Shown: piece after piece, positions 1 through 5,343 of the stretch | Layout: each line of letters starts with the position of its first letter | Position numbering within the stretch: position 1 is the first letter of the stretch | Source of the DNA: Pseudomonadota bacterium | GTDB lineage: Bacteria; Pseudomonadota; Alphaproteobacteria; Rhizobiales; Hyphomicrobiaceae | Length of the DNA: 5,343 nt | Assembly: GCA_023428365.1 (NCBI GenBank) | Contig: JAEYYQ010000443.1 | Span: 1 to 5,343, forward strand | Direction of reading: 5' to 3' | Notes under the pieces: model-generated | Database searches by the model: none | Told to the model about the DNA's origin: nothing | What the model saw: only the letters and a program-made list of their open reading frames with translations | Position numbers and translations under genes: made by a program

Positions 1-1604
1 TCGACGCTATGACCGAATTCGGACACCATGTCGGCGAGCATCATCGAGACTGTAGGCTCGTCCTCGACAAGTAGGACTTTTTTTGTTGCTTCACGTTTTA
101 TTGCTTCGCGCGACTTCTGAAGGGGCGCAGCGATGCGCTTCGAGGTGTTGCTGTCCGGGCGCTTCGCGTCTAACAGCGCCTTCTTTTCGTCGTGCGGGAT
201 GGTCAAATGGCAGTGCAGCCCCTGTTCGTGCCATTGGAAGTCGACGATGCCCCCGAGTTGTTGCTCGATGCCGACGGCAAATATACGAGTCCCGTAGCCC
301 TTTCGAGTCGGAGGAGTAACCTTCGGACCGTTCGATTCAATCCAATCGAATGTGATGGCTCCGGGGCGCAAGCGCCAAGTAAGGGAAATCTTACCGGCAT
401 CGGTGGAGAGCGCGCCATACTTGGCGGCATTTGTCACCAGTTCGTGGAGCACCAGCGCTATCGTTTGCGCAAATGCCGGTTTCAGCAATATCGAGGGGCC
501 GTTGGTCTCGACTTTCTCGCCCCTGACGCCCCGATAAGGCGCAAACTCTTCGTCAACCAACTTGCAAAGATCCGCACCCTCCCAACGGGAGTTTGCCAAG
601 AGCCTGTGCGCGTTCGATAGGGCACCGATCCGGCCCTCGATAGCCGCGACGTAGTCTTGGATGGTGTCGGCGCGGGTCAGGCGGAGAAATGACTGTACCA
701 CGGCAACAACATTACGCGCGCGATGGTCAACCTCTTGGGCCAGCAACATCTGGCGTTCTTCGGCCTGCTTGCGTTCCGTGATATCAACGGTAACACCGCT
801 CAATCGTGTGAGCCGGTTTGCCTCGTCGAAACTCGCGGCTACCGTGCCAATACACCACCGCAACTGGCCATTTGAGCGCCGCACACGGAATTCTGTCTGG
901 TAGGTGGCGAACTCCTTGCTGCAACGCGTGTAGGCTTCCATGACCGGAGGGAGGTCATCCGGGTGAATGAGTGGTCTAACGGAATCCCACGATGGCACGA
1001 ACGAACTCAGATCTACGCCGAATATAGTACATTGCCCGTGATCCCAGGTGCCAACCTGCCGGAGAACGTCCCATTCCCAAGTGCCCATCTGGCCGGCAGC
1101 GAGGGCCAGACTGCGCAACTGTTCGCTCTGCTGCAGTTGCCGGGCCGACTCCGCGAGGGCAGACGTTCGTTCCGCGACCCGTTCCTCGAGCGCGCTATTG
1201 AGCCGTTCGAGTTCACGTGTTTTTCGATAAAGCTCTATAAAAACCTTGACCTTTGCCCGCAGTACTTCGGGGATAACGGGCACAGGGACATAATCGACCG
1301 CGCCCATTTCATAGCCTCGGAGGCGGTCGATATCGCCCAACACTATCGCCGAAATAAAAATGATCGCGGTCTTCTGAAACCGCGGATGTTCACGTATCAT
1401 CGCAGCCAGTTCAAATCCGTCAGTCTCAGGCATGTATACGTCAACAAGGATAAGGGCGACCTCATTCTTGAGAAGAGTGTCAAGGGCCTCGCGGGCGCCA
1501 TTCGCTACAAGCAAATTCTCGTTCAAATCGCGAAGAATCGCTTCGTACGTCAGCAGCTTGGCGGGCTGATCGTCCACGAGGAGTATGTTGACCTTGTCGC
1601 TCAT
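1..1604 (-). CDS. REC-PAS-HWE histidine kinase with C-terminal receiver (3' partial)
   Basis: Soluble response-regulator/sensor-kinase hybrid, open for 534 codons from the ATG at 1602-1604 to the left edge, with no stop in the window. Order: N-terminal REC (residues 4-122; acidic pair D11/D12, phospho-Asp D55 in LILVDVYMP, S85); coiled coil (about 125-165, ELERLNSALEERVAERTSAL); PAS with PAC tail (about 165-283, from GTWEWDV to GVTVDITERKQAEE); HWE kinase (284-470); charged linker (471-507); second REC starting KKVLLVEDEP (508 onward). The HWE call rests on phospho-His H294 in EVDHRARNVVAVVQ, the N-box His in LHELVTNAAKYGAL (H387), the W-x-E motif (W421, E423) and the G-box GYGTRIF; a classical F-box is not seen. 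In the first REC the conserved Lys before Pro is Val108 (DYVPVP). Some codons (ATA, TTA, CTA, AGA) look less GC-biased than in the HAMP array. The PAS ligand is unknown; no LOV cysteine motif is present. It is the second gene of the operon. Confidence 0.95.
   Translation of the reverse strand, partial: MSDKVNILLVDDQPAKLLTYEAILRDLNENLLVANGAREALDTLLKNEVALILVDVYMPETDGFELAAMIREHPRFQKTAIIFISAIVLGDIDRLRGYEMGAVDYVPVPVIPEVLRAKVKVFIELYRKTRELERLNSALEERVAERTSALAESARQLQQSEQLRSLALAAGQMGTWEWDVLRQVGTWDHGQCTIFGVDLSSFVPSWDSVRPLIHPDDLPPVMEAYTRCSKEFATYQTEFRVRRSNGQLRWCIGTVAASFDEANRLTRLSGVTVDITERKQAEERQMLLAQEVDHRARNVVAVVQSFLRLTRADTIQDYVAAIEGRIGALSNAHRLLANSRWEGADLCKLVDEEFAPYRGVRGEKVETNGPSILLKPAFAQTIALVLHELVTNAAKYGALSTDAGKISLTWRLRPGAITFDWIESNGPKVTPPTRKGYGTRIFAVGIEQQLGGIVDFQWHEQGLHCHLTIPHDEKKALLDAKRPDSNTSKRIAAPLQKSREAIKREATKKVLLVEDEPTVSMMLADMVSEFGHSV
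195..755 (-). other. HWE-family kinase core of the second gene
   Basis: Dimerisation/phosphotransfer part with phospho-His294 at codon 723-725, then SNAHRLLANSRWEGADL, followed by an ATP-binding part with LHELVTNAAKYGAL, FDWIESNG and KGYGTRIF. The HWE family is defined by the N-box His and the W-x-E motif, and both are visible. It lacks the SHELRTP H-box used by the kinase upstream, so the operon carries two kinase cores of distinct families. Confidence 0.92.
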
Positions 1605-1629
1605 GCTGCCTCCGATTTATCGATGCAGC
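1605..1629 (-). promoter_or_regulatory. Possible weak RNA hairpin over the stop codon and SD
   Basis: In the mRNA, GCUGC (1625-1629) can pair with GCAGC (1605-1609), enclosing the upstream stop UAA and most of the GGAGG. A shorter inner CGA/UCG pairing is possible around a UAAA loop. The outer stem is only five base pairs with an asymmetric interior, so it may be chance. If real, a ribosome terminating on the first gene would open it and expose the SD. Confidence 0.25.
1609..1613 (-). promoter_or_regulatory. Shine-Dalgarno sequence GGAGG of the second kinase gene
   Basis: On the coding strand the order is TAA, ATC, GGAGG, CAGC, ATG. A perfect GGAGG sits four bases before the ATG at 1602-1604 and inside the 12-base gap after the stop of the hybrid kinase. 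This fixes the start of the downstream gene, because no in-frame start lies between the upstream stop and this ATG. Its position suggests that ribosomes ending on the first gene can reinitiate on the second. Confidence 0.85.
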
Positions 1630-4600
1630 CAGCTGCGCAGCGTGGACAGGAGCTGTTCAGTGTTGACGGGTTTCGCGAGGTAATCGGAAGCGCCCGCCTC
1701 AAGGCACTTCTCGCGATCGCCTTTCATCGCCTTGGCGGTCAGCGCTATGATAGGAAGTCGGCGCCAAGCCGGATTCTTGCGGATGGCGGCGATGGCCTGA
1801 TAGCCGTCCATGCCCGGCATCATGATATCCATCAAGACGATAGCGAGGTCTGGGGTGGTATTAATTAATTGAATAGCCTCGACACCATTCGATGCCGTGA
1901 GCACCTTCATGCCGCGCCGTTCAAGTACACTGCTAAGAGCGAATACATTGCGCGGATCGTCGTCTACCAGGACGGCGGTTCGGCCGAAGAGCTGCTCATT
2001 CGACTCGCGCAATCGCTCGATGATGCGTTGTTTTGCAGCCGGTAGATCGGTTATCACGCGATGCAGAAATAGCGCCGTTTCGTCGAACAGTCGCTCCGGA
2101 GACTCAACGTCCTTGACGATGACGCTGCGCGCTATGGCATGAATCTGATTGTCTTCTTCCGGGGAAAGCTCTCGTCCGGTAAAGACCACAACCGGCAGAT
2201 CGGCGAGGGCAGGGCTCGCGGCGATTTCAGCCAGCAGATCAAAGCCGGACATATCGGGCAGCCGAAGGTCTAGGACGACGCAGTCGAACGGCTCGCGCGC
2301 CAACAGGCTCAGGCAACCGGCGCCAGTCTGCGCGCTGACTATTTCAACGTCATCATGCGCCAGCAGCTCCTTGATGCTATTTTGCTCTATTGCGTCATCT
2401 TCGACGACAAGTAGCCGCTTCCTTTCGCGCAGTGTGTAGTCGCGAATGCGGGAGAAGGCCTCCTCCAGATCGTTGACATTTGCTGCCTTGGTCAAGAATG
2501 AAAAAGCGCCGCGCGCCAGTCCATGTTGTCGATCCTCGTCCGTCGTTACGATCTGCACCGGAATATGCCGTGTCGATGGATCTTGTTTTAGGCTGCCGAG
2601 GATGTTCCAGCCAATGGCGTCGGGCAGGAATATATCGAGTGAGATAGCCGTAACAGTGAAGCGTTTGACAAGGTCGAGCGCGTCGCTTCCACGTGCGGCG
2701 ACAAGCACCTTGAAGCCCCGACCGTGAGCCACATCAGCTAGTATGCGGGCATAGTGCGGATCGTCTTCGACAATCAGAAGTGTGCGGTCGGCCGGTTTGA
2801 TATTGTCGCGATCGTCGGGAACAGGCTCGATGACGCGCTCGGGGGGGCCGTCGAGGTCGAGCATTTGATTGAAGTGCGCTATCGCCGGTGAGGAGACCCG
2901 CGGAACAGTCGTCGGACCTGAGAAACGGATGGGCAAATAGAGCGTGAACGTACTGCCCGCACCTGGGCTGCTGCGCAGCGTTAGTTCGCCCCCTAACAAG
3001 TTGGCGAGTTCTCGGCAAATGGCCAGCCCGAGTCCGGTGCCGCCGTACTTTCGGCTGGTGCTTGCGTCCGCCTGCTGGAAAGCCTCGAAGATGATCTTCT
3101 GCTTTTCGATGGGAATTCCAATGCCAGTATCGGTGACTTCGAAGGCGACGACCAAAGACGATTGATTGAGTGCGTTGTTCTGCGGGCTCCAGCCGCCGAC
3201 AGCGGCGAAGACATTGAGATGGACGCTGCCTTCGCTGGTGAATTTTAGAGCGTTCGACATCAGGTTCTTGAGGACCTGTTGGAGCCGTTTGGCGTCGGTT
3301 GTGATGTTGCGGCCCAGCGTTGGATCAATTCTGACATTGAAGGCCAACTGGCGGCGCTCGGCTTCATGCCGGAACTGGCGCGATACGGCATCGACCATGC
3401 TGGCGATTTGAACTTCTTCCGCATCGACCGAGACGGTGCCGGATTCAATTTTGGAGAGGTCGAGAATGTCGGTGATGAGATGCAGTAGGTCCGTTCCGGC
3501 GCCATGGATTGTTCGCGCGAACTCGACCTGCTTTGGCACTAGGTTGCCGTCGGCGTTTTCAGTGAGTTGCTGGCTGAGGATAAGGATGCTGTTGAGTGGC
3601 GTCCGGAGCTCATGTGACATGTTGGCAAGAAATTCAGATTTGTATTTCGATGTGAGCGCAAGTTCGCTGGCCTTCTCCTCAAGAGCGCGCCGGGCTTGTT
3701 CGATTTCGACATTGCTTTCGGCGAGCTGCTGCGCTTTCTGCTCCAACTGATCGTTGGTCTGTTGAAGTTCGCTTTGCTGCGACTGAAGTTCGGCGGCAAG
3801 CTGCTGCGACTGTTTGAGCAAGCCTTCGGTTTGCATGGTCGCTTCAATGCTGCTCAGAATAGTACCGAAGCTGTTTGTCAGTTGTTCCAGAAAGGCGACC
3901 TGCAAGCTGCTGAACGTACCAAGGGAGGCCAGTTCGATGACGGCTTTGAGTTGGTTTTCAAACAGTACGGGAAGCACGACCACACTATTTGGCAGTGACC
4001 TGAACGTCGAGGAGCGGATCGGCTTGGCTTGCTGTTTAAGTCCACTGATCAGCATCTGGCGCTTATCGGCGGCGCATTGGCCGATGAGGCCGTCCCCAAT
4101 CTGCAGCGTTTCCGGATGTCCATCGGCGACGCCGTCCGCGTAAGCGGATACGAGGCGCAGACAAGGCTTGTCCGAGTTGTCGATTCGATAGATGACGCCG
4201 AGTTGGGCGCCGACGAGGGGAGTCAGTTCCGAGAGCAACAAGTGCCCGACTGTCGCGAAATCACGCTGGCCTTGCAGCATCGTTGTGAATTTCGCGAGAT
4301 TGGTTTTAAGCCAATCCTGATCGACATTGCGCTCAGTCGTCAACCTGAGGTTGCCGATCATGGTATTGATGTTGTCTTTCAGCTCGGCCACTTCACCGCG
4401 GGCATCGACCTGGATCGAGCGGGTCAAATCGCCCTTGGTCACGGCCGTGGCCACTTCGGCGATAGCGCGAACCTGGGTGGTGAGGTTAGCCGCCAGCAGG
4501 TTGACGTTACCGGTCAGATCCTTCCACGTACCCGAGGCGCCCGGCACGTTCGCCTGACCGCCGAGACGGCCCTCAACGCCCACTTCGCGAGCAACGGTCG

Positions 4601-5343
4601 TCACCTGATCGGCAAAGGTGGCAAGCGTCTCCATCATGTTGTTGATTGTTTCGGCCAGCGCCGCGACCTCACCTTTGGATTGTACGGTGAGCTTTTGCTT
4701 GAGGTCGCCGTTGGCGACGGCCGTCACCACCTTTACAATGCCGCGAACCTGCTCGGTGAGGTTGGCCGCCATGACGTTGACCGTGTCGGTAAGGTCCTTC
4801 CAGGTGCCGGCGGCACCTGGAACACGTGCCTGGCCGCCGAGCTTGCCGTCAGTGCCCACCTCGCGAGCCACGCGCGTGACTTCGGAGGCGAAGGCATTGA
4901 GCTGATCCACCATCGTGTTGATGGTGTTCTTCAACTCGAGAATTTCGCCCTTCACGTCGACCGTGATCTTTCTCGACAGGTCGCCACGGGCAACCGCGGT
5001 CGTCACCTCGGCGATGTTGCGCACCTGCGTGGTCAGGTTAGCGCCGAGCAAGTTGACATTATCGGTCAAGTCTTTCCACGTGCCGGCGACTCCGGGAACA
5101 TGCGCTTGGCCGCCGAGATTCCCGTCAGTGCCGACTTCGCGCGCGACACGCGTCACCTCAGCCGCGAATGAGCGCAGCTGTTCGACCATCGTGTTGATCG
5201 TGTCCTTGAGGAGCAGCATTTCGCCGCGCACGTCGACCGTGATTTTCTTTGAGAGGTCGCCGCCGGCAATGGCGGTAGCCACTTCGGCGATGTTGCGGAC
5301 CTGAGCGGTCAGGTTGCCGGCCATCAGGTTCACGTTGTCGGTC
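1617..5343 (-). CDS. Poly-HAMP hybrid histidine kinase with GAF and three receiver domains (5' partial)
   Basis: Hybrid sensor kinase that should autophosphorylate on His and pass phosphate to attached receivers. Residues are numbered from the GTG at 5333, an ordinary internal Val codon; the frame stays open to 5343, so the true start is outside. Visible order: 92-residue HAMP repeats (1-336); GAF (about 345-497); Gln/Glu-rich signalling helix (498-565); HisKA with SHELRTP, phospho-His H574; HATPase_c (about 680-802) with N-box [10 protein letters not shown]1 DTGIGIP and G2 GGTGLGL; then three RECs with phosphoacceptors D900, D1022 and D1169. REC3 is fully canonical ([24 protein letters not shown]). 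The C-terminus LHR-TAA directly follows REC3 and looks native. No membrane segment is visible, so this part is cytoplasmic. The repeats resemble fungal Nik1/Os-1 kinases, but the GAF and triple REC are bacterial-style. The input signal is unknown. The kinase call is very secure; exact biological role is not. Confidence 0.96.
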   Translation of the reverse strand, partial: TDNVNLMAGNLTAQVRNIAEVATAIAGGDLSKKITVDVRGEMLLLKDTINTMVEQLRSFAAEVTRVAREVGTDGNLGGQAHVPGVAGTWKDLTDNVNLLGANLTTQVRNIAEVTTAVARGDLSRKITVDVKGEILELKNTINTMVDQLNAFASEVTRVAREVGTDGKLGGQARVPGAAGTWKDLTDTVNVMAANLTEQVRGIVKVVTAVANGDLKQKLTVQSKGEVAALAETINNMMETLATFADQVTTVAREVGVEGRLGGQANVPGASGTWKDLTGNVNLLAANLTTQVRAIAEVATAVTKGDLTRSIQVDARGEVAELKDNINTMIGNLRLTTERNVDQDWLKTNLAKFTTMLQGQRDFATVGHLLLSELTPLVGAQLGVIYRIDNSDKPCLRLVSAYADGVADGHPETLQIGDGLIGQCAADKRQMLISGLKQQAKPIRSSTFRSLPNSVVVLPVLFENQLKAVIELASLGTFSSLQVAFLEQLTNSFGTILSSIEATMQTEGLLKQSQQLAAELQSQQSELQQTNDQLEQKAQQLAESNVEIEQARRALEEKASELALTSKYKSEFLANMSHELRTPLNSILILSQQLTENADGNLVPKQVEFARTIHGAGTDLLHLITDILDLSKIESGTVSVDAEEVQIASMVDAVSRQFRHEAERRQLAFNVRIDPTLGRNITTDAKRLQQVLKNLMSNALKFTSEGSVHLNVFAAVGGWSPQNNALNQSSLVVAFEVTDTGIGIPIEKQKIIFEAFQQADASTSRKYGGTGLGLAICRELANLLGGELTLRSSPGAGSTFTLYLPIRFSGPTTVPRVSSPAIAHFNQMLDLDGPPERVIEPVPDDRDNIKPADRTLLIVEDDPHYARILADVAHGRGFKVLVAARGSDALDLVKRFTVTAISLDIFLPDAIGWNILGSLKQDPSTRHIPVQIVTTDEDRQHGLARGAFSFLTKAANVNDLEEAFSRIRDYTLRERKRLLVVEDDAIEQNSIKELLAHDDVEIVSAQTGAGCLSLLAREPFDCVVLDLRLPDMSGFDLLAEIAASPALADLPVVVFTGRELSPEEDNQIHAIARSVIVKDVESPERLFDETALFLHRVITDLPAAKQRIIERLRESNEQLFGRTAVLVDDDPRNVFALSSVLERRGMKVLTASNGVEAIQLINTTPDLAIVLMDIMMPGMDGYQAIAAIRKNPAWRRLPIIALTAKAMKGDREKCLEAGASDYLAKPVNTEQLLSTLRSWLHR
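1620..2786 (-). other. Three tandem receiver domains at the hybrid kinase C-terminus
   Basis: REC1 (about 2436-2786) has the acidic pocket VEDD, phospho-Asp in SLDIFLPD (D900), a Thr in VTTDED and Lys949, but Ala instead of Pro after the Lys. REC2 (about 2064-2420) has [14 protein letters not shown] (D1022), VFTGRE and Lys1074 followed by Asp rather than Pro. REC3 (about 1620-1982) has every canonical feature: [17 protein letters not shown] (D1169), ALTAKA and AKPV (K1221). All three therefore keep the Asp, the Thr and the Lys needed for phosphorylation. REC1 and REC2 lack the Pro after the Lys and are more divergent. No HPt domain lies between or after them. Confidence 0.88.
3432..4301 (-). 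other. GAF domain, signalling helix and HisKA phosphoacceptor segment
   Basis: Sub-region of the hybrid kinase linking sensing to catalysis. The GAF segment (about 3843-4301) starts after the last HAMP and includes [12 protein letters not shown] and [20 protein letters not shown], the typical strand patterns of GAF domains placed before kinases. It is followed by about 65 residues of Gln/Glu/Leu-rich heptad-like sequence (about 3639-3842), a parallel coiled-coil signalling helix. HisKA follows, with phospho-accepting His574 at codon 3612-3614. No phytochrome-type chromophore motif is visible in the GAF, and its ligand cannot be told from sequence. Confidence 0.8.
4326..5343 (-). repeat. Coding tandem repeat: poly-HAMP array, 276-bp period
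   Basis: Three complete 276-base (92-residue) units at 5061-5336, 4785-5060 and 4509-4784, then a half unit at 4326-4508; the last two residues of a preceding unit are seen at 5337-5342, so the array continues off the window. Each unit begins (N/T)VN(L/V)(M/L), carries a canonical HAMP half ending near INTMV-QL, and then a second, divergent HAMP-like half with the shared signature GTWKDLT. Seven HAMP cores are therefore visible. The array ends on a canonical half, which leads straight into the GAF segment. Copies are far more alike in protein than in DNA, with many synonymous differences, so this is an old, selected duplication rather than a recent one. HAMP units relay conformational changes between helices. 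Confidence 0.93.

Noticed and set aside
756..1112. PAS domain of the second kinase as a LOV photosensor
   Set aside because: No NCRFLQ-type cysteine motif is present; only the general PAS/PAC pattern is seen.
963..1868. Plus-strand open frame of 301 codons crossing the gene junction
   Set aside because: It runs antisense to REC3 of the first gene, the junction and the REC, coiled-coil and part of the PAS region of the second gene, which have clear motifs in the minus frame. It has no family features and no good ribosome-binding site that I can see.
1861..1868. AT-rich palindrome TTAATTAA
   Set aside because: It falls inside the REC3 coding sequence (Q-L-I-N-T codons) and has no partner elements, so it is most likely a codon coincidence rather than an operator.
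3696..3998. Plus-strand open frame of 100 codons opposite the coiled-coil and GAF region
   Set aside because: Shadow of the Gln/Leu-rich helix in the minus frame; Leu/Phe richness is a by-product of the complementary codons.
3843..4301. GAF domain as a phytochrome-type chromophore binder
   Set aside because: No PHY domain follows and no bilin-binding motif is visible; the single nearby Cys residues are in ordinary positions.
4029..5171. Long open frame on the plus strand opposite the HAMP repeats (380 codons)
   Set aside because: It is the antisense shadow of the repeats: its translation repeats with the same period and matches no recognisable family, while the minus frame has clear HAMP motifs.
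5331..5333. GTG at 5331-5333 as the true start of the hybrid kinase
   Set aside because: The frame stays open upstream and the preceding codons (T-D-N) match the end and start of neighbouring repeat units, so this GTG is an internal valine codon.

Overview
The window is one strand of a signal-transduction operon, read right to left (minus strand). It is moderately GC-rich by eye and almost completely coding. It holds two large, adjacent sensor-kinase genes, and each runs off one end of the window. HWE-type histidine kinases are concentrated in Alphaproteobacteria, especially Rhizobiales, so together with the base composition this suggests an alphaproteobacterium of that kind. This is an inference from family distribution, not a proven identity.

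Layout, in transcription order. From 5343 down to 1617 lies the C-terminal ~1,240 residues of a giant hybrid histidine kinase. It has a poly-HAMP array of 92-residue repeats (three full and one half unit visible), a GAF domain, a long Gln/Glu-rich signalling helix, a HisKA/HATPase_c kinase core and three tandem receiver (REC) domains. Its N-terminus lies beyond the right edge. A 12-base gap follows that contains a perfect GGAGG ribosome-binding site. From 1604 down to 1 lies a second multidomain kinase: REC, coiled coil, PAS, HWE-family kinase, charged linker and the start of a C-terminal REC, which is cut by the left edge. This second gene has no stop codon inside the window but is open for all 534 visible codons.

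How they may work together. The pair looks like a phosphorelay assembled from two kinase cores of different families and five visible REC domains. No HPt domain and no DNA-binding output domain can be seen, so phosphate must leave to a protein outside the window or act through protein-protein contacts. The tight spacing, the shared reading frame and the SD located between stop and start point to coordinated translation.

Most noteworthy are the Nik1-like (fungal group III kinase) HAMP array in a bacterial protein, the loss of the conserved REC lysine in the second kinase, and the fact that a single TAA separates the two genes in one frame. I found no mobile element, RNA gene, CRISPR array or convincing promoter or terminator. 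I do not see evidence for a wholly new class of system; the interest lies in this particular architecture.
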